DNA of 64,000 nt from Lachnospiraceae bacterium (GCA_017446045.1 JAFSRP010000018.1:248001-312000); one strand, 5' to 3'. Positions 24,391 to 34,757 are shown, numbered from the stretch's first letter. A program made the numbers and translations. Notes: generated by a model from the sequence alone, not told the origin.

Positions 24391-27300
24391 TTACTTAAAA
24401 AACTTTACGGCTGCCTCGAACATGCGTATATCATAGTTCCCGGGTACATTTTTGTAAAGCCCTGCACCGGTTCTCTCCGCATGTCCCATCTTTCCGAATA
24501 CCCGGCCGTCCGGAGAAGTGATGCCCTCGATCGCCGCCATGGAGTTATTCGGGTTGAAGTGCACGTCGGCTGTTGCCCTGCCTTCAAGATCCACATACTG
24601 CGTCGCGATCTGGCCGTTCGCAGCAAGCTGCGCGATCAGTTCCTCAGAGGCGAGGAAACGTCCTTCTCCGTGTGAGATCGGTACACTGTACACCTCACCG
24701 GGCTTCGTCAGTGCAAGCCACGGAGACTTATTGGAAGCGATCCGGGTCTGTACGATGCGTGACTGGTGGCGTCCGATGGTGTTGAAGGTCAATGTAGGAC
24801 AGCTTGCGTCTGTGTCGATGATCCTGCCGTACGGTACAAGGCCCAGCTTGATCAGGGCCTGGAAGCCGTTGCAGATGCCGCACATCAGACCGCCGCGGAC
24901 ATCCAGCAGGTCGCCGACTGCCTCTTTGACTGCTTCGTTTCGGAAGAAAGCGGTAATAAATTTGCCGCTGCCGTCGGGTTCATCGCCGCCGGAAAAACCG
25001 CCCGGAATGAAGATCATCTGGGATTCTCTCACTCTTGCCGCAAATTCATCAACGCTTCGTGAGACCGCCTCCGCGGTAAGGTTTTTGATGACATAGATCT
25101 CTGCCTGAGCGCCTGCATCCCGCATGGACTTGGCACTGTCATACTCACAGTTATTGCCCGGGAATACCGGAATCAGTACCCTTGGCTTTGCCGCAGGCTT
25201 CACCAGCGGTTTCGGCCATTCATTTGCCTCATAGCAATAATTCTCAATGTCTTTTCCGTCACCCTGTTCAATGTTGCAGGCAAATACGCTCTCCAGTTTC
25301 TCCTCGTAGATCTGCTGCAGATCTTCCAGCGACAGGCAGCTTTCTTTCCATGAAATACAGGGCACATCGCAGTCAAATGCCGACACGCTGTCGCAGCATG
25401 TGCCGGGCGCAACACTGCATCCCGTGACACCGATGGTCCGGACTGCATAGCTTCCTGACGGGATTTCCGCATCCCCGGTCAACTCCATCAGGAAGGTACA
25501 GTACTGCTTTTTGAAGATATCTTCGAGACTCAGTGACTCATCAAAAGCAAAGCCGATCCCGTTTCCGATACCCATCTTGAGCACTGCTTCAGCGAGACCG
25601 CCCATTCCGGGAGTGTAACACGCCGCTACGATGCCCTTACGCATAAGGGCTGTCACTGTATCAAAAGCCTCCAGCAGAGATGCTGCCACAGGCAGTCCGT
25701 CCGTGCCGTACTGTGGAATGAGCTGCACGGTCTTGTGACCGGGACCCTTAAACTCGGGACTTATGATATCTGCCGTCTTCTGGGTAGTCACGGCAAAGGA
25801 TACCAGCGTCGGCGGCACATGAATGTCCTCAAAAGAGCCCGACATGGAGTCTTTGCCGCCGATCGCGGCTACACCGAGCTCCATCTGAGCGCGGAACGCG
25901 CCCAGAAGGGCGGACAGGGGCTGCCCCCACTTTTTCGGATCATGACCAAGCTTCTGGAAATATTCCTGGAAGCTTAAATATACATCCTTGAACTCTGCAC
26001 CCGCAGCCACGAGTTTGCATACGGAGTCAGCGACTGCAAGATATGCGCCGTGGAACGGGCTTGCTTCGGTTACAAACGGATCATAGCCCCAGGCCATCAG
26101 GGAACAGTCATCCGTATGTGCCTTCTCGACAGAGATCTTGTGTACCATCGTCTGGATCGGAGTCTGCTGATACTTTCCGCCAAAGGGCATAAGCACTGTA
26201 CCGGCACCGATCTGGGAGTCGAAACGTTCGCTGAGTCCGCGTCTCGAACAGCAGTTCAGATCGTCCGCCATAGCGCGCATATATTTTCCGAAAGCATCAT
26301 TATCTTCTGTTCCGGCCTTGCCTGTCTGATCATAAATACCGACGACGCTCTGGGGTCTCAGTTCGGCCTTCGGTGCTTCCACGGTGATGTGCTTTTCAGC
26401 ACCGTTCGTATCCAGGAATGCACGGCTGATATCTACGATCTTCTCGCCATTCCAGGTCATGGTAAGACGCGGCTCTTCCTTGACGACTGCGACACGGCAG
26501 GCCTGCAGGTTCTCCCCAGCTGCCAGCTCAAGGAAGCGTTTTTCATCCTTTGCTTCGACGCAGCAGGCCATGCGCTCCTGAGATTCGCTGATCGCAAGCT
26601 CTGTGCCGTCAAGGCCTTCATATTTTTTGGGAACGGCATTGAGATCGATATCCAGTCCGTCCGCAAGTTCGCCGATGGCTACAGACACACCGCCCGCGCC
26701 GAAATCGTTGCAGCGTTTGATCAGGCGGGAAGCCTCAGCATTGCGGAACAGACGCTGGAGCTTTCGTTCTTCGGGAGCATTGCCCTTCTGGACCTCTGCA
26801 CCGCAGTTTTCCACGGAATGAGAGTCGTGCGCCTTGGAAGAACCGGTCGCACCGCCGATACCGTCGCGTCCTGTGCTGCCGCCAAGGAGGATCACCACAT
26901 CACCGGGAGCAGGCACTTCACGCCTTACATTCGCTGCCGGTGCTGCCGCGATCACGGCGCCGATCTCCATGCGTTTTGCCGCGTAGCCGGGATGGTAAAG
27001 CTCGTCTACGATACCGGTCGTCAGGCCGATCTGATTTCCGTAGGAGCTGTAGCCGTTGGCTGCCGTAGTCACGATCTTGCGCTGCGGAAGCTTGCCCGGG
27101 ATCGTCTCGCTGACCGGCTGCAGCGGATCAGACGCGCCGGTCACACGCATCGCCGCATAGACATAGGACCTTCCGGAAAGAGGATCGCGGATCGCGCCGC
27201 CGATACAGGTAGCGGCACCGCCGAAGGGTTCGATCTCCGTCGGATGGTTATGGGTCTCATTTTTGAAGAGCAGCAGCCAGTCCTCGGTCACGCCGTCCAC

Positions 27301-28203
27301 ATCGACTTTGATCTTGACCGTGCAGGCATTGATCTCTTCAGACTCATCCAGCTTGTCAAGGCGTCCGGCTTTTTTCAGCGCTTTTGCCGCCAGAGTGCCG
27401 ATATCCATCAAAGAGACGGGCTTCGTCCGGTTCAGATCCCTGCGGGTCTTAAGATACTTATCATACGCTTCCTGCAGCAGCGCATCCTCAAACTGTATAC
27501 TGTCGATGATCGTATTGAATGTGGTATGCCTGCAGTGATCGGACCAGTAGGTGTCGATCATCTTGATCTCAGTGATCGTGGGATCCCGGTCTTCTTCCAG
27601 AAAATACTTCTGGCAGAATGCGATATCATCGATGTCCATCGCGAGACCGTTTTCCCGGATAAATGCCTCCAGCTCTGCGCGGCTGAATGCGCGGAATCCG
27701 TCGATCGTCCGTACCGTGGTCGGGATCTCATACTCTGTCTTCAGGGTCTCCGGCTTTTCAAGCGATGCTTCCCTGGCTTCTACCGGGTTGATGACATATT
27801 TTTTGATCGCGCTGACGTCGGCATCGCTCAAGCTGCCGTACAGGGCATAGACCTTGGCGGAACGTACCAGCGGGCGGTCCTGCCGGCTGATCAGCTGGAT
27901 ACACTGGGCTGCGGAATCGGCACGCTGGTCGAACTGTCCCGGAAGATACTCGACAGCAAACACGACAGCGCCGGAAAGGTCCGGTCCCTGCTCCCCATAT
28001 ACCAGATCTACCTGCGGCTCAGAGAAAACTGTCTGCACCGCGTAATCAAACAGCGGCCGGTCCATTGCCTCCGCGTCATACCTGTTGATGATACGCACAT
28101 CTTTCAGACCTTCGATCATCAGCAGATTGCGCGCGTCGCCAAGAAGGCTCTGGGCCTCATGAGCCAGTTCCTTTCTCTTCTCAACAAATACTCTGAATAC
28201 CAT
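24391..28203 (-). CDS. purL: Phosphoribosylformylglycinamidine synthase, single-chain
   Basis: A 1270-residue large-type PurL that converts FGAR, glutamine and ATP to FGAM in one polypeptide, instead of the PurSQL complex common in Firmicutes. N-terminal PurS-like and linker domains (MVFRVFVEKRKE) precede the synthetase core (DTYWSDHCRHTTF, KNETHNHPTEIEPFGGAATC, in parts) and the C-terminal glutaminase with Cys in MCGICNGFQALI and FIPGGFSGGDE. The start at 28203 has AGGAG and excludes a 35-codon upstream extension that reads through the intergenic region. Confidence 0.96.
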   Translation of the reverse strand: MVFRVFVEKRKELAHEAQSLLGDARNLLMIEGLKDVRIINRYDAEAMDRPLFDYAVQTVFSEPQVDLVYGEQGPDLSGAVVFAVEYLPGQFDQRADSAAQCIQLISRQDRPLVRSAKVYALYGSLSDADVSAIKKYVINPVEAREASLEKPETLKTEYEIPTTVRTIDGFRAFSRAELEAFIRENGLAMDIDDIAFCQKYFLEEDRDPTITEIKMIDTYWSDHCRHTTFNTIIDSIQFEDALLQEAYDKYLKTRRDLNRTKPVSLMDIGTLAAKALKKAGRLDKLDESEEINACTVKIKVDVDGVTEDWLLLFKNETHNHPTEIEPFGGAATCIGGAIRDPLSGRSYVYAAMRVTGASDPLQPVSETIPGKLPQRKIVTTAANGYSSYGNQIGLTTGIVDELYHPGYAAKRMEIGAVIAAAPAANVRREVPAPGDVVILLGGSTGRDGIGGATGSSKAHDSHSVENCGAEVQKGNAPEERKLQRLFRNAEASRLIKRCNDFGAGGVSVAIGELADGLDIDLNAVPKKYEGLDGTELAISESQERMACCVEAKDEKRFLELAAGENLQACRVAVVKEEPRLTMTWNGEKIVDISRAFLDTNGAEKHITVEAPKAELRPQSVVGIYDQTGKAGTEDNDAFGKYMRAMADDLNCCSRRGLSERFDSQIGAGTVLMPFGGKYQQTPIQTMVHKISVEKAHTDDCSLMAWGYDPFVTEASPFHGAYLAVADSVCKLVAAGAEFKDVYLSFQEYFQKLGHDPKKWGQPLSALLGAFRAQMELGVAAIGGKDSMSGSFEDIHVPPTLVSFAVTTQKTADIISPEFKGPGHKTVQLIPQYGTDGLPVAASLLEAFDTVTALMRKGIVAACYTPGMGGLAEAVLKMGIGNGIGFAFDESLSLEDIFKKQYCTFLMELTGDAEIPSGSYAVRTIGVTGCSVAPGTCCDSVSAFDCDVPCISWKESCLSLEDLQQIYEEKLESVFACNIEQGDGKDIENYCYEANEWPKPLVKPAAKPRVLIPVFPGNNCEYDSAKSMRDAGAQAEIYVIKNLTAEAVSRSVDEFAARVRESQMIFIPGGFSGGDEPDGSGKFITAFFRNEAVKEAVGDLLDVRGGLMCGICNGFQALIKLGLVPYGRIIDTDASCPTLTFNTIGRHQSRIVQTRIASNKSPWLALTKPGEVYSVPISHGEGRFLASEELIAQLAANGQIATQYVDLEGRATADVHFNPNNSMAAIEGITSPDGRVFGKMGHAERTGAGLYKNVPGNYDIRMFEAAVKFFK

Positions 28204-28300
28204 ATGCTTCTCCTGTGTTAAATGGTCTTGATTTCGACGGCACGCTCCGTGGGGACCGCACTGATGGCGCACCCGCTCAGAGCCTGCCGCATCTGATGAC

Positions 28301-29572
28301 TCAGGCAAACGCCTTCAGGGCTCTCTGTCCGATATCGTGCCGGAAAAAGGCATTGTCGAAATGTACCCTGTCCACCAGCTTGTAAGCGTCTTCGATCGCC
28401 TGCGGAAGGCTTTCCGCGACTGCGGTACAGCCGAGTACACGGCCGCCATTGGTCACAAGTCTGCCCTCTTTGATGGCAGCACCGGCTACATACACATGGT
28501 CTGCGATATCCCCGGGGATCGTTAATTCAAATCCTTTCTCATACTTCACGGGATATCCTTCGGATGCCATGATGACACAACAGGCATGCTTGTCGCTGAA
28601 CTTCACGTCGATCTCGCTGAGACGCTCATTGGTGACCGCCTGCATGACAGTCAGCAGATCTGTCTCCAGGAGAGGCAGTACCACCTGTGTCTCCGGATCG
28701 CCGAAACGGCAGTTATACTCTATGACCTTAGGCCCGTCCTTCGTGATCATAAGGCCGAAATACAGGCAGCCCTTGAAAGTGCGTCCCTCTGCATTCATTG
28801 CCCGCATCGTAGGAAGGAAGATGCGCTCCATGCATTCCTTTGCAACAGCATCCGTATAATAGGGATTCGGTGCTACAGTACCCATACCGCCGGTATTCAG
28901 CCCGGTGTCGTTGTCACCCGCGCGCTTATGATCCATGGAAGAGATCATCGGCACCACTGTTTTGCCGTCCGTAAAGGACAGCACGGAGACCTCCGGTCCT
29001 TCAAGGAACTCCTCGATCACGATATGGTCGCCGCTCTTGCCGAATACATGTTCCTGCATCATGCTGACGACAGCTTCTTTTGCTTCTTCGCGGGTCTGCG
29101 CAATAATGACACCTTTTCCGAGTGCCAGGCCATCTGCCTTGATGACCGTCGGGATCGGTGCCGTCTCAAGATAGGAAAGCGCCGCTCCCATATCATCAAA
29201 GACCTCGTATGCAGCAGTCGGGATACCGTATTTCTTCATCAGGTTCTTGGAAAAGACCTTGCTGCCTTCAATGATAGCCGCATTTGCACGGGGTCCGAAA
29301 CACGGAATACCGATCGATTCCAAGGCATCAACACAGCCTAAGACCAGTGGATCATCAGGTGCGACGACCGCATAATCGACCGCATTGGACGGGTCTTTTG
29401 CAAATGCGGTGATCGCCTCCAGATCCTTTGCGCCGATATTGACGCAGACCGCATCCGAAGCCATGCCGCCATTTCCGGGCAGTGCATAGATGGTTCCGAC
29501 CTGCGGGTTTTCCTTAAGCTTTTTGATGATGGCATGCTCGCGTCCGCCGCCGCCTACTACCAGTATATTCAT
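28301..29572 (-). CDS. purD: Phosphoribosylamine-glycine ligase (GAR synthetase)
   Basis: A 423-residue ATP-grasp enzyme that joins phosphoribosylamine and glycine. The N-terminal MNILVVGGGGREHAI, the ATP-grasp stretch KADGLALGKGVIIA, SVLSFTDG, DNDTGLNTGGMGTVAPNP and EYNCRFGDPETQ are all present. AGGAGG lies upstream of the start. It sits between the AICAR transformylase gene and purL; the 97-base gap to purL has no clear terminator. Confidence 0.96.
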   Translation of the reverse strand: MNILVVGGGGREHAIIKKLKENPQVGTIYALPGNGGMASDAVCVNIGAKDLEAITAFAKDPSNAVDYAVVAPDDPLVLGCVDALESIGIPCFGPRANAAIIEGSKVFSKNLMKKYGIPTAAYEVFDDMGAALSYLETAPIPTVIKADGLALGKGVIIAQTREEAKEAVVSMMQEHVFGKSGDHIVIEEFLEGPEVSVLSFTDGKTVVPMISSMDHKRAGDNDTGLNTGGMGTVAPNPYYTDAVAKECMERIFLPTMRAMNAEGRTFKGCLYFGLMITKDGPKVIEYNCRFGDPETQVVLPLLETDLLTVMQAVTNERLSEIDVKFSDKHACCVIMASEGYPVKYEKGFELTIPGDIADHVYVAGAAIKEGRLVTNGGRVLGCTAVAESLPQAIEDAYKLVDRVHFDNAFFRHDIGQRALKAFA

Positions 29573-29628
29573 GAGAAAGGTCCTCCTGTATGATCGCTCG
29601 GTTTATATCTGCGGAATGCGGCGTTCCT

Positions 29629-30807
29629 TTAATGATGGAACAGTCTCATGCCGGTAAAGGCCATTACGATGCCGTACTTATCCGCGGTCATGATAACATG
29701 GTCGTCACGGATCGATCCGCCCGGCTCCGCAATATACTGCACGCCGGATTTGCGGGCACGTTCAACATTATCGCCAAAGGGGAAGAACGCATCCGAGCCG
29801 ACGGTCACACCGCTCTGGGTCGCGATCCAGGCTTTCTTTTCTTCTGCTGTGAGCACTTCGGGCTTCACTTTGAAAACACGCTGCCACTCACCATCACGAA
29901 GGATATCATCATACTCGTCGGAGGTGTAGATATCGATGGCATTGTCCCGGTCCGGACGGCGGATACCGTCAACGAACTGCAGACCAAGGACCTTCGGATG
30001 CTGGCGCATGTACCAGTTATCTGCCTTCTGGCCTGCAAGGCGTGTACAGTGAATACGGCTCTGCTGTCCTGCGCCCACGCCGATCGCCTGTCCGTCCTTC
30101 ACATAGCAGACGGAATTGGACTGGGTATACTTCAGTGTGATCAGAGAAACGATCATGTCGATCTTTGCCTGCTCCGGAAGGTCTTTATTCTTCGTGACGA
30201 TATTCTGCAGCAGGGACTCGTCGATCTTAAAATTATTATGTCCCTGTTCGAATGTGATCCCGAACACGTCCTTGCATTCCTGCTCTGCAGGTATATAGGA
30301 CGGATCGATCTTTACGACATTATAGTTGCCCTTCTTCTTGGTGCGGAGGATCGCGAGCGCCTCTTCAGTATAGTCCGGGGCGATCACGCCGTCAGAGACC
30401 TCTTCTTTCAGGTAAGCTGCAGTCGCGGCGTCACAGGTCTCGCTCAGAGCCGCCCAGTCGCCGTAAGAGCAGAGCCGGTCCGCGCCGCGCGCACGTATGT
30501 AGGCGCACGCGATAGGGCTTAATTCAGCGTCCGGATCTACGAAATAGATATGACGGTCAGTCTCGCTTAACGGAAGACCCACTGCGGCACCGGCCGGAGA
30601 AACATGCTTAAAAGAGGCCGCAGAGGGAAGTCCGGTCGCTTCCTTGAGCTCTTTGACCAGCTGCCAGGAATTGAATGCATCCAGGAAATTGATAAATCCG
30701 GGACGTCCGTTCAATACTTCGACAGGCAGCTCGGATCCGTCCTTCATGTAGATCCTGGCAGGCTTCTGGTTGGGGTTGCATCCGTATTTTAACTGAAATT
30801 CTTGCAT
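29629..30807 (-). CDS. AICAR transformylase, stand-alone (PurH C-terminal domain only)
   Basis: A 392-residue protein covering only the transformylase half of PurH. It transfers a formyl group from 10-formyl-THF to AICAR. It has LKYGCNPNQKPARIY, the catalytic-type SFKHVSPAGAAVG, the ANSVCY-like QSNSVCYVKDGQAIGVGAGQQSR and a C-terminal SDAFFPFGDN with GGSIRDDHVI. The MGS-like IMP cyclohydrolase domain is missing; that step is supplied by the PurO-type gene upstream. The start at 30807 has GGAGG seven bases upstream. Confidence 0.93.
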   Translation of the reverse strand: MQEFQLKYGCNPNQKPARIYMKDGSELPVEVLNGRPGFINFLDAFNSWQLVKELKEATGLPSAASFKHVSPAGAAVGLPLSETDRHIYFVDPDAELSPIACAYIRARGADRLCSYGDWAALSETCDAATAAYLKEEVSDGVIAPDYTEEALAILRTKKKGNYNVVKIDPSYIPAEQECKDVFGITFEQGHNNFKIDESLLQNIVTKNKDLPEQAKIDMIVSLITLKYTQSNSVCYVKDGQAIGVGAGQQSRIHCTRLAGQKADNWYMRQHPKVLGLQFVDGIRRPDRDNAIDIYTSDEYDDILRDGEWQRVFKVKPEVLTAEEKKAWIATQSGVTVGSDAFFPFGDNVERARKSGVQYIAEPGGSIRDDHVIMTADKYGIVMAFTGMRLFHH

Positions 30808-30826
30808 CAGAAAGTCCTCCTCTAAA

Positions 30827-31537
30827 TCAGGTGTTTTCATTAACGATCAGCTGCTCGTATTCTCCGCTCTCAAGGTCGGTATAACGCACGAACAGGGATA
30901 CGCGGTTGTTCGGGTCCAGGTTGTTCCATAAGATCCCGGTATACTCATCGATATCATTGACAACATCAACTCTCTCCGGTTCTCCCTGGAAAGTCGGGAT
31001 CGGGTTGCCGTCGCACACATAGGTATGGATGAAATGCCCGAGTCCCGCGACCGGCGGATATTCAAAAAACTGACGCACACAAGCACTGCCTTCCGCATCA
31101 ACGGATTTGAGGATCGAAAGCTTATAGCTGCCATCCTTCATCTGTACGCCGGAGATCCGCGGAGTCCAGTTTGGCCCGTCCGGCTCAAACTGGCGGGTCC
31201 TGAGTGCTTCCTCGAAAGAAAGGCCGTTTGCAAAACCATCCGCGATCGTATCCGTCTGATCTCCGTTCGTGACGATCAGCCCTTCAGCCCGCTCACGGAC
31301 AGGATGGTAAATGATCAGACTGGGGTCAGCCATCTTGGAAGGATCAAACGCCTCTGTGCGGATCCCGTCCGGCTCCTCCGAAAAAATGCGGTTGCGGCTG
31401 TTCACACTTCTGCCCATGATAAAATACGCAGCAGCTGCTTTCCTGCCGTCAGGCGTGATGCCAAGTATGATGCCGCGGCCCGGATATGTGTTGCTGCTCA
31501 GTTTCTGTGCGATCGATCCGATCTCATAAATATTCAT
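30827..31537 (-). CDS. purO: IMP cyclohydrolase, PurO family
   Basis: A 236-residue member of the PurO-type IMP cyclohydrolase family, which closes FAICAR to IMP and was first known from archaea. Conserved segments are YPGRGIILGITPDG, FIMGRSVNSRNR, DPSLIIYHP, TNGDQTDTI and a C-terminal RVSLFVRYTDL. GGAGG precedes the start at 31537. It lies 19 bases upstream of the lone AICAR transformylase, so together the pair replaces bifunctional PurH. Confidence 0.9.
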   Translation of the reverse strand: MNIYEIGSIAQKLSSNTYPGRGIILGITPDGRKAAAAYFIMGRSVNSRNRIFSEEPDGIRTEAFDPSKMADPSLIIYHPVRERAEGLIVTNGDQTDTIADGFANGLSFEEALRTRQFEPDGPNWTPRISGVQMKDGSYKLSILKSVDAEGSACVRQFFEYPPVAGLGHFIHTYVCDGNPIPTFQGEPERVDVVNDIDEYTGILWNNLDPNNRVSLFVRYTDLESGEYEQLIVNENT

Positions 31538-31573
31538 ACGGATAACCTCCAAAATCGTAAAACCCGTTAATTA

Positions 31574-32176
31574 TTACCCTGCGAGTTTCCGCGCTACCAT
31601 CTCACAGGCCCGCGGAAGGATCTTCCACTCTGCCTGCTCCATGACCCTCCGCTGCAGTGTTTCCGGTGTATCTTTCCTGCGGATTGCAACTGCTTTCTGC
31701 AGGATAATGCGCCCGCCATCAGGGATCTCATTGACATAATGCACGGTAGCTCCTGTTACCTTCACGCCATAATTGAGCGCGGCTTCATGGACCTTAAGTC
31801 CGTAGAACCCCTCCCCGCAGAAGGACGGGATCAGGGCAGGGTGCACATCGATGATGCGCTCCGGATAACGTCCGGTAAACTTTGCACTCAGGATGCTCAT
31901 GAAGCCTGCCAGTACGATCATATCGATACCGGCATCCTCCAGAACGGCGATCAGTTTATCCTCAAATGCTTCTGCGCTGCCGCAGTCCTTTTTGGTGATG
32001 ACCGCGGACGGAATTCCCGCCTTTGCAGCACGCTCGAGTGCATAAGCCTTGCGGTTATTGGATACGACGAGAACGATCTCGCCGCTTTTGATGATACCTG
32101 CGCGTTCGGCATCGATCAGCGCCTGCAGGTTGGTGCCGCCGCCGGACACCAATACGGCGATCCTGGTCTTTTTCAT
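31574..32176 (-). CDS. purN: Phosphoribosylglycinamide formyltransferase
   Basis: A 200-residue GAR transformylase using 10-formyl-THF. It opens MKKTRIAVLVSGGGTNLQALID and has VVSNNRKAYALERA, the catalytic ILSAKFTGRYPERIIDVHPALIPSF region with its His, and VTGATVHYVNEIPDGG. The start at 32176 replaces a 16-codon longer form that enters the intergenic sequence; AAGGA lies upstream. It lies between purM and purO. Confidence 0.95.
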   Translation of the reverse strand: MKKTRIAVLVSGGGTNLQALIDAERAGIIKSGEIVLVVSNNRKAYALERAAKAGIPSAVITKKDCGSAEAFEDKLIAVLEDAGIDMIVLAGFMSILSAKFTGRYPERIIDVHPALIPSFCGEGFYGLKVHEAALNYGVKVTGATVHYVNEIPDGGRIILQKAVAIRRKDTPETLQRRVMEQAEWKILPRACEMVARKLAG

Positions 32177-32243
32177 GAATTTGTCCTTCCTGTGTATTCG
32201 ATCATCACCCCGGACCGACAGCAAAGTGCCACCAGGCTGTCAC

Positions 32244-33290
32244 TCAGATCAGTTCGATCTTGTCCCCGTCAGCGCCCGATACCGAGATCTCGCCGATCAC
32301 ATAGGCTGTTTCACCGCTCTCCCTGAGGCTTCTCAGGGCCGCGTCCGCAGTCTCTGCACTCACGATCAGACTCATGCCCACACCCATATTGTAGGTATTG
32401 AACATATCCCGCCCCGGTATATTTCCTGTCTTCTGCAGCAGTTCAAATACCGGCGGGATCGCGATCTTCGTCTTATCGATCTTGGCGCACAGACCGTCCG
32501 GAATGCTGCGCGGAATATTTTCATAGAATCCGCCGCCCGTAATGTGGCTGATGCCGTGTACCTCGGCAGCTTCGATCGCTGCCAGTGCAGATTTGACATA
32601 GATGCGGGTCGGGGTCAGCAGGGCTTCTCCGAGAGTTTTTCCAAGCTCGGGGATCCGGCGTCCCAGATCGGCGTGTTCTATATCGAAGACCTTTCGCACA
32701 AGGGAATACCCGTTGCTGTGGATCCCGCTGGAAGCCAGCGCGATCACTGCGTCACCGGGCTTCATCTTTTTGTTGTCAATGATCTTTGATCTGTCAACGA
32801 TGCCGACAGAAAAACCCGCAAGATCATAGTCATCTGCCTGCATGGTCCCGGGATGCTCGGCAGTCTCTCCGCCGATCAGTGCGCAGCCGGCCTGCACGCA
32901 GCCTTCCGCAACACCGGAGACCAGTGTGGCCACCTTCTCCGGATCATTTTTGCCGATGGCGATATAATCCAGGAAAAACAGCGGTCTTGCCCCGCAGCAG
33001 ATAATGTCATTGACGCACATGGCGACACAGTCGATGCCGACGGTATCGTGCTTATCCATCAGCTGCGCGATTCGCTGTTTTGTACCGACGCCGTCCGTGC
33101 CGGAGACCAGCACCGGCTCTGCCATACCCTTCATATCCGGCATGAACAGGCCGCCGAAACCGCCGATATCGGATACCACGCCGTCGATAAAGGTGCGTTC
33201 GACATGCTTTTTCATCAGTTTCACGCCTTCGTAGCCGGCTTCAATATTGACGCCTGCCGCGGCATAGGATGCAGAGTGAGAATTATTCAT
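32244..33290 (-). CDS. purM: Phosphoribosylformylglycinamidine cyclo-ligase (AIR synthetase)
   Basis: A 348-residue PurM that closes FGAM to AIR with ATP. The N-terminal [34 protein letters not shown], the metal/ATP loop [17 protein letters not shown], and [13 protein letters not shown] are typical. It follows purF with 42 bases between. It has the usual length and all visible motifs. Confidence 0.96.
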   Translation of the reverse strand: MNNSHSASYAAAGVNIEAGYEGVKLMKKHVERTFIDGVVSDIGGFGGLFMPDMKGMAEPVLVSGTDGVGTKQRIAQLMDKHDTVGIDCVAMCVNDIICCGARPLFFLDYIAIGKNDPEKVATLVSGVAEGCVQAGCALIGGETAEHPGTMQADDYDLAGFSVGIVDRSKIIDNKKMKPGDAVIALASSGIHSNGYSLVRKVFDIEHADLGRRIPELGKTLGEALLTPTRIYVKSALAAIEAAEVHGISHITGGGFYENIPRSIPDGLCAKIDKTKIAIPPVFELLQKTGNIPGRDMFNTYNMGVGMSLIVSAETADAALRSLRESGETAYVIGEISVSGADGDKIELI

Positions 33291-33332
33291 CTTATTTCCT
33301 CTTTGTATTTATGACTAAGCTGCAGCGAAAAC

Positions 33333-34757
33333 TTATTCTTTACCGCTCCAGCAGTAGGTGCATACCTTTTCCGGATCAAGACCGATCGCTTCCAGTACAC
33401 CGTCCAGGGACTGGTAGCCGAGAGAATCAAATCCGAATTTAGAACAGATGGTCTTCAGGAGGCACTTCCCACGCTCCGTTGAAGAATCGGCATACTCCTC
33501 AAGATGCTTATCGCCCTCCTCGCCCTCGATCTCACGGATCGTACGTCTTGCGATCAGCTCGAGTTCGGAATTGCCGCTGGAAAAATTGAGATACTTACAA
33601 GCGTACATGATCGGCGGGCAGGCCGAACGCATATGGACTTCTTTTGCGCCTGCCTCGTACAGGAACTGGACCGTGCCCTGCAGCTGCGTACCGCGTACGA
33701 TCGAATCATCCACGAACAGCAGCTTCTTGCCGTCGATCAGTTCCGGAACCGGTACCTGCTTCATCCTCGCGACCTGATCCCTTACCTGCTGGTTCGGGGG
33801 CATGAAAGACCTTGGCCAGGTCGGAGTATACTTGATGAAAGGCCTGCCGAATGGCATATGACTGTAATTCGAGTATCCGATCGCGTGGGGAATGCCGCTG
33901 TCCGGCACTCCTGCCACAAAATCCACATTCGGAAGCGTGCCTTCTTCCATCTCCTTTTTGGCCATCAGAGCGCCGTTTTTATAACGCATGACCTCAACGT
34001 TCTTTCCTTCATAATTGGAATTCGGATATCCGTAATATGACCATAAGAAGCCGCAGATCTTCATCTTATCGCCCGCTGCGACGAGAGTCTCGATACCTTC
34101 TTTTGAAATGCGCACGATCTCGCCGGGCCCCAGCTCATATTCATCTGAATAATCCAGTTTGTGGTAGGCAAAAGACTCGAAGGAAACACAGCGGCCGTCT
34201 GCATTTTTGCCGATCAGCACCGGCAGCCGTCCATAACGGTCACGTGCTGCGATAAGGTCGCCGTTTTCCATCAGAAGGATCATGGTCATGGAGCCCTCGA
34301 TCATCTTCTGGGCATTTTCAAGACCTTCGACGATCGTCTCCCCTTCATTGATAAGCGCCGCAACAAGCTCGGTCGCGTTGACCGAGCCGTTGCTCATTGC
34401 CATCAGCTGATGACGATGATCTTTAAAATAGATATCGACCAGCTTTTCCGCGTTGTTGATGATCCCCACCGTGGCAATGGCATAGATCCCCAGATGGCTG
34501 CGGACAAGCAGGGGCTGCGGATCGGAATCACTGATGCAGCCGATCCCGCTCGTGCCTCTCAGATCGTTCAGTTCATGTTCAAACTTGGTGCGGAAAGGTG
34601 TATTTGCAATCGAATGGATCTGGCGATGGAAACCGCCATCCGCAGTCCATGTACACATTCCGGCATTTCTGGTGCCGAGGTGACTGTGATAATCCGTTCC
34701 GAAGAACACATCCAGTACGACCTCCCGGTTTGAAACCGCTCCGAAAAAACCACCCAT
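33333..34757 (-). CDS. purF: Amidophosphoribosyltransferase-like PurF lacking Cys2
   Basis: A 474-residue PurF homolog, the first enzyme of purine synthesis. The C-terminal phosphoribosyltransferase domain is intact, with the PRPP loop LLFVDDSIVRGTQL near residue 345 and GVPDSGIPHAIGYS. The N-terminus reads MGGFFGAVSNREVVLD, with Gly where canonical PurF has the glutaminase nucleophile Cys (MCGI-type). The rest of the Ntn fold (RSHLGIYAIATVGIINNAEKL) is kept. The C-terminal cysteines (ICSKFGFDSLGYQS, CTYCW) recall the Fe-S type. GGAGG precedes the start, and no alternative start supplies a cysteine. It may use ammonia or a partner glutaminase; that is inference. Confidence 0.9.
   Translation of the reverse strand: MGGFFGAVSNREVVLDVFFGTDYHSHLGTRNAGMCTWTADGGFHRQIHSIANTPFRTKFEHELNDLRGTSGIGCISDSDPQPLLVRSHLGIYAIATVGIINNAEKLVDIYFKDHRHQLMAMSNGSVNATELVAALINEGETIVEGLENAQKMIEGSMTMILLMENGDLIAARDRYGRLPVLIGKNADGRCVSFESFAYHKLDYSDEYELGPGEIVRISKEGIETLVAAGDKMKICGFLWSYYGYPNSNYEGKNVEVMRYKNGALMAKKEMEEGTLPNVDFVAGVPDSGIPHAIGYSNYSHMPFGRPFIKYTPTWPRSFMPPNQQVRDQVARMKQVPVPELIDGKKLLFVDDSIVRGTQLQGTVQFLYEAGAKEVHMRSACPPIMYACKYLNFSSGNSELELIARRTIREIEGEEGDKHLEEYADSSTERGKCLLKTICSKFGFDSLGYQSLDGVLEAIGLDPEKVCTYCWSGKE

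Noticed and set aside
26050..28221. 723-codon plus-strand open frame
   Set aside because: It lies wholly opposite purL, has no family motifs and no ribosome-binding site; it is a codon-bias shadow.
29629..30807. Annotation as bifunctional PurH
   Set aside because: The N-terminal IMP cyclohydrolase domain is missing and a PurO-type gene is next to it.
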